Shown here one piece after another: positions 13,903-29,179 of a stretch of DNA of 64,000 nt; positions within the stretch are counted from its first letter, which is position 1, and each line of letters opens with the position of its first letter. The stretch lies in the NCBI GenBank assembly GCA_008638375.1, contig CM018032.1:33544751-33608750 (forward strand), in the 5' to 3' direction. The position numbers and the translations under genes were made by a program. The notes below the pieces were generated by a model, which saw only the letters and a program-made list of their open reading frames with translations, ran no database searches and was not told the origin of the DNA. Origin of the DNA: Nyssa sinensis (taxonomy: Eukaryota; Streptophyta; Magnoliopsida; Cornales; Nyssaceae).

Positions 13903-16900
13903 ATTCTACTTTTCATCCCATGATGTTTCAAATGGCATTTATATTATCATGTATAACTTGCATAAAGTCAGGATGATTGAGAATAAAATCAATGACTTAG
14001 ATTGACTACTGTAATGCAGGTATGACATGAATTATGGCATTGGGAGGCCAAGGGTGAGCTAACTAGCCTTATATTTGCATTGGAATGTTTTGCAAAGCCT
14101 GCGTATATGCAGGTGAGAATATGAAATTTGTATATTTGAAAAATTACCTACCATATGTTATTTTTCCAGAACTAATATTTTTAAATGTTACGTTGATTTC
14201 TACTGATATTTATGATGCGTATATAGGCCAAACATTTTAAATGGTAGGAAAATAGATAATTTTAATATTATACATGCACGTTCGAATGTATCTACTTATG
14301 CATTATATAATTGAATATGTAATGTATTATGTACAAATTGATATTGTTCTATTCCTTGGAGAATAGCACAAAAAAAGATGACAAACTTGAAAAAGGCAGA
14401 GCAATATGCCAGCATTCTGTCTTTGTATACTATCGATAACTTTACATCATGATTCCTAAAGAAAAAGGAAATATATGTAGAATGATAACTCACTGTTGCA
14501 GTGTTAAAAATGACATGTTGACAATTGGGCAAGATACTTATTGACTTGGGAAGCAATTCAAAAGAGATGTTATGAAATTGGACAGTAGCATTATTCTTGG
14601 TATCATTGTTTAACAGAAATGCCACACATCCTCCAGATTCTTCTTGGAAAACATAGGCCTGTAATTCACAAATCAAGTTACTTTTTGGCTATTAATATAA
14701 TTAGGATTCAAGTTGCAAACATAGGCATGCTTACCTCTTGAAGTTGGCCTATAGAGAAATTGGTTTGTTCTCCCTCAAGCAAACTTGTAGAGCATGACTT
14801 TATTGCAGCATGCAACTCTTTAAGATGTCCCCATTTGGGTTGTCTAATTAATCCTGCTCTCAATTAAAATAATATCTATACTTCATTTCTAATGTTAAAA
14901 AAGAATTACAAAAATCAATATAGGTGTTTTGTGTGTGTGTGCGTGTGTGTGTGTGTGCAGCTCACCATATTCGTCAAGAGGAGCTTGATCATAATAACTG
15001 GTTATGAAATATGCAGCGCTTGTTCTTCCGAAATTAGTCCCACCATGATACTAGATTATTGTAAATTAGGTTGAAACAACAAATTAATTAGTTATGCTAG
15101 CAAGAATTTACATGAAAACTGCTAGATCAGATAAAAAATATAATACTTGAAAACATATTAATTACGTATAATTAATATGTATATATATACACATACCATG
15201 TAATAATTCACATAACACCCCTTTTTAGCAATGAAAAGTGCCACATGAAATGCAATGTCTTGAGCCGACCGTATGTATGGTTCTCCACCAAATACTTGAT
15301 AGCTTCATAAGTAAAGAAATGTTATTTGGTTGGATGAATAAATATTAATAAATAAATTTTTTTTTCAAACACCATGTTACGTATGTTAACTGCCACTCCA
15401 GCGTATCTTGTTTAATGAAATTCAAAAATTGTATGTATATAAATTATCCTTATTATTCTTTTTTTTATTTTTAACTCTAGATCTACTTCCCCTCCATCTT
15501 TCAAGAATCAATAAGGAATGTAAAGATTTGGTGAAAGCTTACAAAGAAGTCCAATTCTCCGTCCACATTGATGGTTTGTTTGGAGAGTTGGGTCCTTGGA
15601 AAGTTTCTCCACATCTCATCCCATTGCAGGTATTAATCTGCAAATTGGAGATGTACATATATAACAAGTTAATAAGTCCATTGGAAGACCAATATACACA
15701 AGTACAAGACACAAATTTTAAGGAGTAAAATATTATACAAAGAGCAGTACTAGGTTTTCGTATCGTATCTCTAATATGATATGTTAGGACACGATAGTTT
15801 TGGATCTTATAGGACATGGTTTTCAAATTTACTATATTTTGATACATCACATTGGGAATACATTACTATATATATGTATATACACATAATAATGAATCAT
15901 TCCGATGTGTGATTGAGTAATAAAGACGTTAAAGATAAAATTTAAGTATCTCGAGTTTGAGTTATTTCTGTGTCCATTTATTGACAGTTAGAGCTTAAAG
16001 AGTGAGTTCATGGAAATGTTTTTGACACACGTAAACTGAATCAGGATATCTGATCGGTATAATAATAATAATAATAGTGAAACAGATTTTTATAAAAAAA
16101 AAAAAAAAAAGGTTATGGTGTTTTAAGATTTCCCTGTACATTTATCTCTCTCTCTCTATATACATAGATATTGAAAAAAATGACAAACCAGTGGATCAGG
16201 AGCGTCAGTTTGCTTGCACATAACCCAGGGTACACCGGTCTGGAGTCCTACTGCCACTAGCTGCGGCCCAACGGACATATGAAGGTCCTTTCTCATGGAA
16301 TGCTGCTTCAATGTTTTGATATTCGTTCTCAATCTAATATTAACATACACTTTAATATCTTATTACCAAATAATTATTTTTCATTTTAAGATTGATGATA
16401 CTAGTCTAGTCTAGTCAGGTCAGGTCCTTTACCTGTGATATAATTATTGGGCCTCCTTCCGAAGCATATAGACCCTCTGATTTCATCAACTTCACTATTT
16501 TCGTCGTAAAGTTTTGCATGTAAAACTGCAAACAAAAACTCAAAAAAAAAAAATTAATAATGAAAGCACGTGTAATTCAAACACTTTTTCTTAATTGTTA
16601 AATGTTTTATAATCCTCAATTTCCTACTTAAGATACATCTCATGGTTCTTCAGACAAACTGATCTGGTATGAAATGTAGTTTACCTGAATATTTGAAGTT
16701 TGCCCTGTTGGAATTTTTTTTATAATTTTAGTAAATAAATTACTTCTAAAACAAAATCAACAAAAAAATATTTCTTGAAAATAAAATCACTATATAAAAA
16801 TATAAGATAGAACAATATGAAACAAATAGAATATTAAAAACGTATCTCTGTGTCGAATAGAGGCATGCATGCTTAAGATAATATTTTAAAGTTGTATCAC

Positions 16901-17418
16901 CTCTTTATACGTAGGTATAATCAATTACATACAACTCTAAGCTAAAATTCATGAATCTCATGAAAGGTGTCGCCTATAACAAATGTTCTCAAAAAGCAAG
17001 CCCGGGAGGTGCGAGTCCTTTCCCGAGTTGCCCATTAATAATATATGACTAAGTATAAAACAAAAGACAAAACTCATTCTGAACTTTGTTTTTCCATCTC
17101 ACCCTCTCAGATCGGTTCGAAAAAATTTGAAGTTTAAAATTGATAACTTTAGATAAGGTCTTTTTTCTATATTTTAAAATATATTAATATAATTTTTTAT
17201 CTAAACTTTTTTTTCTTACTTGATTATATGAAAAATTATTAATTAAATTTTTACACACAAAATTTAGTTTTCTTTTGTTTGTTTTTGTATAATATATTAA
17301 TTGTTTTTAGTCTTTTTTTATTTTATTCATTATATATTTTTAGACTACAAGTTTTATCACATTTTTTATTGCCTAAGTAAAATCACTAGTTAATGGCTTT
17401 TTGGTTTTTTTTTTTCTT

Positions 17419-17481
<63 letters not shown>

Positions 17482-20400
17482 TTGTTGAAGTTAGGAAGTT
17501 AGAACTCCTATTAAAATTTCAGAGGATGGAATTTTTTAAAAGTTAGGAAGTTAGAGATTTTGCTATATGTAATAGATATTTTAATTTGAATAATATTATT
17601 TATTTACAAAATTTATGAATTAAGTAATATAAAAGTATTATGTCATCAAAAAAAATTATAAGATATAATTAGTCAGTTTTATAATTTTTTTTAATCATAA
17701 AATTTTATTAAATTTAAACTTCTAATTAGTTTATATACTATAAAGGCCTCTCATCATCAAATAGGCCAAAAGGCCTCTATTTGTATACTATAGGCGAAGA
17801 CGGTTATCAAGGCTATTAAGCCTAACTCAATATATTAATTACTATAAATTATGGGCTTAGTAAATCTGTTGGTTTAGTTGGTTAATAAAACTTTTGTAAC
17901 ACCCAATATTATTAATTATGGGTAACGACTTGGAGAGTTACAAAATAATATTTTGGTAATTTTAATATCTATGATCGGAATCAAATAATCTATTGAATTA
18001 AAAAAAAAAAGTCAAATTAATCCTGAAATTAATTAATTAATTATGAGTGTAATATTATGGACCTAAAATGAAAATCTTGAATTTTATTTGAGTTGGTGTG
18101 GGTCATGAGACTCTAATCAAATTGAAAATACTGATAAAATAGATCATTTTTAAAGATGAAATTTGAAAATATGGTCCTCTATGTGGAATCTATGCAACAA
18201 AATTAGAAATTCTGTCAATTTTGGTACAATTTAAAAATAATTAAATTTTTTAACGCATTTGTGAAATTTGAAAAATTAGAAATCTTGGCAATTTTGGTAC
18301 AACTTAAAATTAATTAATTTTTTTAACGCATTTGTGCGCGTGATAATTAGCCATGCGATATCTCCAATTTTGTGTAATGCTTCTTGAAAAAGTCAAAGCA
18401 AAAATATACAAGGGGTGATTTGTCTCAATTAGAACCACACAAGTGTCCATGGGAAATGTGCTTCAGTGTAGTAAAGCGCACCATGAAGGAATATGTTGGT
18501 GATATTAGTACAAATGGATATATTTATAAATGTGTGTGTATGCACATACACACAATCTAGAGATCTACGAATCTCGTCATTGAGGACTTTAGAAGTTGAA
18601 GTCTAGATTTACAAGTTCAATAAGAGTTAGCTATGGGTATTAATGTGTGTATATATGCATATATGTGTATGAGTGCAAGTGTTATGGTTGGGTGCCTACT
18701 ATTAACGATGGTTGGACATTGGGTCATGTGAATCCAAATTATTTGGTATCTATAAGATTTGTGCAGACCGTGATAATTATGATAAGAGTTTATATGTGGT
18801 TCAAACTCTTATCCGTTTTAGTTGGTTTGACCGACTTAGATATTTTTACGTAAGTTTTGCGTTTATCCCATCAGTTGTGGTCATGGGATATAAACAAATA
18901 TGCATTGGTTAAGTATAATGAATTCATTCATGTATATTCTTCTAAATTATCACATAAGGATTTGAGTGACGCTCTCTCTGAGATTTTTCTTGGTGACCAT
19001 CATAGTCCCAATCATAATACCTTTAGTTTTGGATCGTAGAAATATATAGGTGACTTGTTATTATAGTCGTCCTATCTGACGAATAAGATCTCTTGCAATG
19101 TTCCAAGAATGTTTGTGGCATTTTAAAAAAGCTCGCAATACAAGCTTCCTCTTCTGCTTCTGCTTCTGCTTTTGCTTCGACCGTTCTTGATCTAAAAAGG
19201 TAACCGGGTTAACACCCGCTTATATTGTTATTATGTATTTTCTTCATTGGTATCAGAGTCATAGACTTGTGTTCCCTAATATATGTGTTGTATGAATGTA
19301 TATTTGTTAAGAGAGAAAATCATGCATTAAACTCACATGACTGGTTTTTAAAAAATTATTATAAAAACATCTTTTAAACGATCCACTATGGTGGATGTGT
19401 TCTTTATAGTACCAATAGGTAGTCCTTAAAATTTCATGACAATCTACCATCCGATCTATGAGAGATTTGAGTTTAAAGTTCTGATTTTTTAATAAAACAC
19501 AACTTTAATTCGAATCTTTGAGTTTTAATACGATCTATAAAACCTCGATCATTGTACATAAAATTTATATCGATTTGTTCCTTGTTCCAAGAAGCTTTCC
19601 AACGATATATGATACACAATTGTTTGTCGAAAAATGAGTGAAATATGAGGTCTCAAAGTTTGGCAGTAACCATGGCCAAACTTTGTTTAAATATTTTTTC
19701 AAAAATTTCAAAGAGTATCATTTGTGATTTAAATTACATATCAATGTTTAGTATACTGTTTTATGTCCAAATTATTTTTTGGTAAATTTTTGACATATTT
19801 TTTTATATCTTTGGGGATTTAAAAATTAGTTTTTTTATCTCCAAAATTGGTTAAAAATTATAGAAAATTTATTTTAAATGTGAAAAATTCTTAGAAGGCT
19901 CTGAAAATTAGGAACAATTACACTGTGTGGATCATAATTTTTTTGGGGTCATGTGTGGATTATTTTTGTTTTAATTATCATGTTGATAATTATTTAGTGC
20001 ATTATTGTTGCATAATATTGATCTCAATTATTGTGAGACCGAAGTAACCCACTCCCATTTTGTTTTAGAATTGTTGTAGGATTCTCTAGTTTCTAATTTT
20101 GTTTATTTCAAAATTTCTCTAGGTTGCAAATTTTATTAGGACTAGTATACGAAATATAGGAATTTGTAGTTTCTTATTCGGATTAGTACTCTTTAGTCTT
20201 ATAAATATGATGTATTAGACTCTTATTATTCAGATTATCATCAAGAAAATATAGTTTTGAGTTTAGAGAATTTTCTCTTGTTAGGTGAGTAATCCTTGTG
20301 TTACCTAGTTTTTAAAGAATTCAACATGTTCAATTCTTTTCACATTTTTATGTTGTGTTAGTTGGTATTAGAGCAAGGATTCTTTTGACTAGATGAAAAT

Positions 20401-23400
20401 TGGTGGAGACAATTAGAACTCCTTACGACGATGGTCATTGGAGATAATCCGTTACTTGTTTGGATTCTCAGATATAAGAGAATCGTGAAGACAATGGGTA
20501 TCGCACTAACGATGGAGTGTCAACTTGTTTGTGGACACGGTTCTGTTCGAAAACCTTTGCGCAATTACAAAAAACTTCCAAATTTTAATGGTATGTTTTA
20601 TTCTGAAGAATTTCTTGATTGGATATATGATTTAGATGATTGTTTTGAATATTTAGGACTTCTAGAGAAAAAAAAATTTAGGTAAAAGATAAACTCATAA
20701 GAGTAGCGAAAATGTGGTGGTTATTGAACCGTTGAAAAATGTGCAAATTCTAACAGAAGAGTCTTTTGTCATAGAGCATGTAGATTAAGTTATTCCATCT
20801 CTTGAGGATGATCATAAGGAGTTAATAGAAAATAAAGTTGAATTTATTTCTATTGATGTTATAGAAATAGTTGATGTGAAGGATAAAGAAAATGAGTTAA
20901 TTGAAACTCCTATTGTGACGAACGAAGAAAAGGAAAGTTCAGAATTAGTTGATCGAAGCATGGATCTAGTAACACTAATAAATTCCAGAAGCTATTGTGG
21001 GAAAGAGGAAGACACAGTAATGAAATCACTTTTGCAAAGAAACAAGAAATTTTCTTGGGTGTAGTTAGCATTGCACATGTAAAGGAACCTAAAGTATCAC
21101 AAGATAATTTTGTTGATTATGGGAAGGTTGAAATTATAGTATTGGATCAATAAGATGAGTTTTGTTTCATTACGGGTGTATTATTGTCATCAATACAAGA
21201 GCCTAAAAATTTAAATTTCATAAAATACACGAAAGGATAAATTCTTGAGTTTTGGATTATTCTTAAGAAGATTCAATTGGGTTACGGACGAGTTCAAGAT
21301 CGCGTATATCTAGTTAATTCGAGGACGTGTTCTTTTCAAGTTGGAGAGTCTGATGTGGGACAAATATTGTATCTACCCAAAATATGTATTTTGTTTCATA
21401 ATTATTATAAGATTATCTAGTTTTCAATTTTGTTTATTTTTAAATTTCTCTAGGTTCCTAATTTTATTAGGACTAATATAAGATATAGTAGTTTCTTATT
21501 CGTATTAGTATTATTTAGTCTTATAAATATGATATATTAAACTCCTATTATTTAGATTATCATCAATAAAATACAAGTTTTGAGTTTAGAGAATTTTCAC
21601 TTGTTGGGTGAGTAATCCTCGTATTACTTAGTTTTTAAGGAATTTAACGTATTTGATTCTTTTTACGTTTTCATACTCCATTATAGTTAATAGAAATTAT
21701 GGGCTTAATAAATTAGTCTAGTTTGTACTAAAAATTTGTCTAACAGCCAACACTATTATGGGCCATTTATATGAACCCAATAAATGTATTTTATTAAAAA
21801 CCCAATTTCATTATTTTATTTTTATTAAAATTTAAACAATTCCCCACTTTTAATAAAAATAAAATAGGATACTGAAATCCTACTGTTAGGGTGGCTTGGA
21901 TCTCCTATGATTCTACCATTCACTATGAGTTCCAATATAATGAAACGCAAAATATAGAAATTATAATGAATATTACATGTGTGATGATTTTATGTAATAG
22001 TTTTTCAAGGTTTTCCTATAAATATGAAAGTAGTTTATCCTTAATGAGCATGTTGTCAATCAAGAGATTTGTTGTGCCAGCAAGATGTCTAGTATTTTCC
22101 TAAAACATTTTAACTGAAGCCCCCCCGTAAGTGTTTGTCAGTTGATGTTGTCCAGTTTAGAGAGAGAGAGAGAGATTTGTACCTTGAAGGGCTCATTATC
22201 TGATCGATAAATAATGTCAGGCACATCATGCAACCAAAATGGAAATCCCCTGCAGAACACTATTAATTGTTAGTGTGAAATGTCATTAGCATGAAAACTC
22301 TTCGTAGACTCAGCATAATGCACTTCTAAAGTCCTATCTTGAGGAGACTACTTAATGAAAAATTGATTTTGGTCATAATTATCATTTTTCAGTTTGTTTT
22401 TCTAAAGATCAAATCTAAAGGACAGGAAATACAAGTTTTTTCCATAGCTTAGAAACAAATAAATAAGTACATTATGCACTTGAAAGCCTTGAAATTGTGA
22501 CTTCCCCTATGTAGAGAGGCATGGGATGCCATTTGAGTTACAATTTTCACATTTAGATATTGTGGTTCAAAAGTGATTATAGCATTAAAATAGATTGTTT
22601 GTATATGTAAAGTGATTTTGTTGCATAAATTGTCAATATTGCTCCATTCCAAAATTTAATATCAGTGTGTTAATAATTGATAGATTAGTAAAGATAAAAT
22701 GATGTAATAATTGTTATTTTTATATAAAAATCTTTATTATAAATCACTTTTATAGAATAATCTTACAAAATACTTTAGACTGTATTTTGTGCTCATGATC
22801 ATTTAGATTTGTATTGAAATCCACATGAGTACTTATCTCTTATAAAATGTTTACATCATTATGAAAATTTCATAGTGCATATCAATTGCCTACTTGAGTC
22901 ATCCGTGATATTCCTGGTATGTTTGTTTGGTGAATAACCCATGTTATGCCTGTTGACAAAAATGTTATGTGTATGCCCTTGAGATATGGGATTGGCTGAT
23001 GTTTTGAAAGCTTGAAGGTTTGGATGTGTATGTGAGAGTTGTGGATGGATGGTGGTGAGATTGTTTGTTGTGGTTATGGTTAGAAAATGGTTTGGTTGGT
23101 GGTGGTATAGATTGGTATGGACATTGGATGTTATTGATGAGTATTGTGCTTATTTCGAATATTCTCATAAGATTGTATGTTGCTTTTTTAGTTTATGCAT
23201 TGAATTATGTCCATCTTGTAAATGACATGTGGCATGTCACTACACAGGCACATGCATCTACATCACACCATCCGTATTTGTATTTTGGTTAGAATCTCTT
23301 ATAAGGGCGTTGTTTAATCCCCTACTAGATGCTGGTAATGGAAACATACCCGAAGCATGTGGATCTATTTGCTTGAAGACTTACTCTTTTGGTGTGCTTT

Positions 23401-26400
23401 TGAAGTTGTTGGCCTCGATGGCCCTTGATCTTTGGGTGTTATTGTCCTTTTGAAAACATGTATAACTTAACTTTTACTTTTGTATCTTAAAATGTATGTG
23501 ATACTTTGAATGGAACGTGTAGGAGTGCGAAAAGTTATGGAATAACGAAAAAGGGTGTATGTGGATTCAATTTTGAAATATTAAAATACAAGAAATCCCT
23601 TATTTTGTGTGTGCAAAGAAGGTCTTATTCATGGAATTTTTCTACTAAACATTGTATATAAATATTGTAAAGGATTGAAAGATTGGAATTGGAAAATAGC
23701 TAAAACAATGAACAAAAAGTAATAAAACAACATGTTGTATGTGATGGTTAATCAATTCAGTCGAATGATAGGTCCTTTAGGTTGACCAAAATTGATAGAA
23801 GCTAAAAGACTTGGAGATTCCAAGCATTTGGTCGACTAAAAGTCAGGTTTTGTCGAACGAAAGGGTGAGTTAGGTCAACCAAATCAAACAAAAGATCCCA
23901 AGTTCCATAAAAACCCAACACTTTCGGTCGAGTGATAATGAGGTAGCAATCGACTAAATGCTAGTTTCGGTCAACTGAAAGTTGAATTCCATAGTTTAAC
24001 TACACAATCCTGCACTTTGCTACTCAACATGAATATCATTTATATACGTTATTTGTATTGAATGTCATTACAATTACTTCAGTTATTGAATGTAAATTAG
24101 GAAGTATCCCCTATTTGGATTCAATGACAATAGTTTCAAAAGCTAATTCCTTAAGAATAGAAAAGGTCAACTTCCCATTCCAAGAACAAAATTTTAAAAT
24201 TTTTGAAAATCCTAATTTGGAAAATATGTAGTTAGGTGGGTTACCCTTACTTTAAAATTTATTAAAAGTAATTTTTAGACTATGAGATACATAAAAAACA
24301 ATTATCAAGACTTCTGCAATACTAATTTTAAGTATTGAAAATATCAATTTTTGCGAGCCTTGATGTGACAACGTCTTGGTCAAACCTAAGTGTTTAGAAG
24401 TTTAATTGACTTTCACTGACTTGCCTAACTTTGGGAAGTCATTTATTGATATTCATTGATAATTTTTCATCACTTCTCAGGTCTTTGGAGCTCAGGGTGT
24501 GACACCTTGCATAAGCAAATGGTTGATACAATATGTAAGTACAAAAGCATGTAGTTATAGGTTTTGTGTTGGTGGTGGTAAGTATAGAAAGTGAAAAGGT
24601 AGAGGGTAGTTAAGTTATCCTAAGGTAGACTTGAATGATGATTGACGCGGGGTCCCTTCTCCATATTCAATTTTTATATTTATAGGTTTCTATGAGTGCT
24701 TATTCTCCCCTATTTCGCATGCTATCCACCAAACTACCCATGGTCTCCAAGTCTAAGAATCATGTCATAATGGACATCCACGTTTACTTGCATGTCGTCC
24801 ATGATCTTCATGTGCTCTATGTTTTGAAGAAGTGCACCCAGCCTACTACTTCATGTTGTTGCCATTTTTCCCACATCTTTGTCCTCTGGATGTGTCGGTT
24901 ATATATTGATGAGGCACTATCTTTAGTTGATAGTGTCTTATGTTTCTAAATGATTAAATTAACCACCTAGATATATGGCTATAACCTTGAGTCTTTGGTC
25001 GCTCGTGACCATAGACTTGGTAATCTTCTACTTTCCAATTAATAGACATGCTTTTGTTTGGAATCTTATTACTATTCCCTTTAGTCATTCACCTAGGTTA
25101 GGTAGATGTCCAACTTTCTCCCCTTAAAGTGCCTAGAATCTATCATCTTGAGTCTTGCTTTATCACTCCTATAACTTAGGGACTAGTATTCCTTTCTGAC
25201 ACAGATTCCACGTACAAGCCACTAATCCCAATGGGCTCACTCCAACCCTTAGGAAAATCATTAGTTTCTAAGCCCAAGGTCAGTTTAATCATGTGGCCAC
25301 ATCCACGTGTGGCCAAACTGAGCATTGGGTAGGGTGTAAACGTTTCCCCCAACTGATGCGTCATATCTCACATCAAAGATTCAATGTATCATGTTAAATT
25401 ATATTTCTAACTTAAATCTTCCTTTCCCAATACCACTTCATCATCAGTCATCACCTTTACACTTCTCGATAGTTGATTTTCTATATCTTAAGAAAACGTA
25501 TACATATAAATAAATCTTTCTAAAATCTCTTTCCTCATTGTTGTCCTTATTACCAAATTTTTACTTCTCTAAACCTTTATAGGAGCTTTCATCTGTGATG
25601 GCCAATCACACGAAAAGCTCAACAAGCAAACAACAATGCACTAGAGGAGAGGAAGCCGAAGCAATCATCGACACCATAGCTGAAAAAGAGATACATCCAG
25701 AGGTATTAATATCTGTAGAGTTCTATTCTCTATCATTTTGTCCCAATTTCTTTGGCCTAAAACCTACTCTAAAGTATTATATTCCTTCTTCACTTTTCCA
25801 TTTTTATGCATTTCCAGAAAAGAAATTCCTTTACCAAGACGATGAGTTTAGATGGGGTGATCAAAAGAGCTTTTCTCACCCCTTTAAAAACTTTGCCTGT
25901 TCTTGGTTGAGATTGGACTTCATGGGTTAAGTGCCTTGAACCACCCAAGGGTTCTATCTAGAAGGTTACTAGAATTCGTGATGGCTTTATGTGGTCCAAA
26001 ATTCGGATTGCTATGAACAATACTTTTTTCTTTGTTTATTTATTTTTCTAGTCCGGGGGCACAAAAAAATTAAAAAATAACTCTTAGTAATGTAAATATT
26101 CAGTGAATGAAGTAATTAAACATACATAATATAATATAATAATTAATAACATAAAAGGGATATGAAATATGCATATATTTTATATAAATAAAATAAAATG
26201 TTGTGATACATACGCAAAAATTTTATTATTATAAAAGTATTATATAATAATTAAATTATATTTCTTTTTTTCATGAATAATATATTAAAATAAATATAAT
26301 ATGTGAATAATAAAGATACTAATGAAACCAAATCAATTTTTTCTTTAAAATATTAACATGTTTTCTAATATTATATAGTTATTTATTTTTGAAATCACAT

Positions 26401-26883
26401 TTTTATGTTATCCCGTACAACCAATTAATCTCACAATTGAATTAGTGACCCATCAACCTGTCATTCCGGGACAGTTGTGATCACTGTGTTAGATAGTTTC
26501 TATAACATTAACAAGTATAATTAGGTTTGCATAGGAAGCAGTCCACAACATTTAGACCTACCATAATTTTAGTGGAAACAAAAAAACTCAAATGTTCTGC
26601 TCTGTTCGAACAAGTCACGTAGACTTTTTATGATAGGAAAGACATAGTGGAACTAGAGCATATGTGATGCTAGAAAAGCAGTATATGATGAATGTTCAAA
26701 GTAAGAAATGAGATACCGACCCATAAGTCCATTCACTTTCAATGAATGGTCCGATCCTAAGGCAAGCATACAGCCCTTGTGCTTGTATTTCTTTGATGAA
26801 TCCTACCAAATCGTATCTTCCACTGAAATCGTACTGTGAAACACCAAATTAACCATCATTTCGAATGATACACACACACGGAG

Positions 26884-26919
<36 letters not shown>

Positions 26920-26929
26920 ATATATATAT

Positions 26930-26977
<48 letters not shown>

Positions 26978-29179
26978 CGCAGAAGGGGTGTGTGTGTGCT
27001 GACCTGACCGGGTTGGGGCTCGTGGAGATTCCAAAACACGTAGGTTTGTATGACGTCCACTCCGCCGTCCTTGGCTTTGGCTATCAAAGATGGCCACATC
27101 TGCAAAGAAAACACGGGGAAAGAAATGAACATGAAGAATTTGAACACAATGCAAAATACAAAATGATGGCAAAAAAAAACCCGTGACATACAATCTGGGA
27201 AAGATAATTTGAAGTTGACAGCTTTAGGAGCCATTTGCATGTGAAAGCAGAGTCCCAAGTTCACGGGTTGTCTAAAATTGGTGTGCTTTTCAATTTGAAA
27301 GCCAATATGTGTCAATTAACTTTTTGTTCATTTGTGTTTGAATAGCATCACCAAACAGGGTATATAAATTATCAACATCGTTCTCAATAAAATAAAGTGC
27401 AAAAGGGGATATCAATTTTACCATTTCCTTCAATATTGTTGTTATATATTTATTTATTTATTTGTCAAAGTCAAATTTATTATAATAATAAACTTATCCA
27501 AAAATATCACAGGATTTGGATAATTGTGATGAAGATGAACGAGAATAGGATTATTTGTTTATATAGACACAACTAGGGTTGTAAACGGATCGGATTCGGT
27601 CCGGATCAGTTTAACTGATCCGGTTTGAATCCGATCCGTTAAATAAGAAATCTGATCCTATCCGATCCGTTAATCCGACGGATTAGGAGAATGTTAATCA
27701 GTATCCGAATCTGTTAATAACCGGATATCCGATCCGTTAATCCGGTCTAATCCGTTTAAAATTATAATATATATATATATTATAATTAATAAAATTAATA
27801 TATTATATATAAATATATATATATATATTAATATAATATATTATATAATATATTATAATTAATAAAATTAATATATTATATTAATATAATATATTAATAT
27901 ATATATATATATATATTAATATAATATATTATATATTAATTTTAATATATATATATATAAACAGATCGAATCGGATTGTAAACAGATCGGATCAGCCTAT
28001 ATCATATCCGATTCATTTATATTTGGGATAATTGGATTCGGATCAGATCGGGTCACGGATCATTATTTCTAAAACCATATCCGGACTTAATGAATCGGAT
28101 ATCGGATCGAATCGAGATCCGATCTATTAACAGCTCTAGACACAAGGTGAGTTCTCCTTGGGATCAGCAAAAAGAAGAAAGAACTCACATGCCCTATCTT
28201 CCAAAGGACTTGAAAATATTTGAGGCTTTTGATAAAAAGCTTAAGGGCCCCTTTTGGTGCTCTTAATTTGAATTTGGTTTTAAATATTACTTTTAAAGTA
28301 TTTGAAATGATTAATCTCCAACTTGAAATACTATGTAAATATAAATGAGTCCATTCAATTCGATGGGACATACAAACAAGGCGCAAATATATATATTTGC
28401 AGAATCCAAAAGAAGTTGATATGGCTATCAACAAGTTCTCCTTAATTTTCTTGTTTTATATGACTATATAACTTTAAGTGATATTTGAGAAATAGAAAAA
28501 AATTTAAAGAAAATATCTAAGAACAAAAAATGCTAAAAGCACCAAAAATTGGTCTAAATTGCATAAAATTAAAAAGCTCAATAAGAAATATAAAAACTCA
28601 TAAAGAATATATGACAACAATATTAATATTATAAGAATAATGTTAGGTACGCCGATTTAGTTTATCGAATAATTCTTTTTTAAAATTTAAATAAAAAGTC
28701 AAAAAGTATCTATTAATTACAATAAAAAAATAAATTAAAATTATTTGACACAAATCAAACCGATATGCCAAACATTTTCTGGATTATAATATGCCTATTT
28801 AAGTTTAATGAATGCCTACTTTTAAATACAAAAATTGAATATTAGTTATTTCATTAAAAACACAAGTGAAAAGCGAAATGAAATTTTTTTGAAGTATTGC
28901 ATTCTTGTTGGGCACATCTGTGCAGAAATGCTTCCATCTTTGTAACTTATAAAAAATAATGGTGTAATCATTATAACATGGCTAGTTTTAATGTCATTAC
29001 CTCAGGAGTGCTACGAGGGTAGTGAATGGAACCAGAAAACAGAATTTTCCGTTGCCCGTCAATGATGAGAGATCTTCCATCATATGTGACGTCTCTGCCA
29101 CTACCACCACCTCCTCCAATTGCTGTTGGCAACACCACCACCACCACCACCACCACCACAACCAAACACAGCAACCACT

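Noticed and set aside
26803..27315. 170-residue open frame on the minus strand
   Set aside because: It reads through beta-galactosidase exon 2 and the microsatellite of intron 2; only 27004-27099 is coding.
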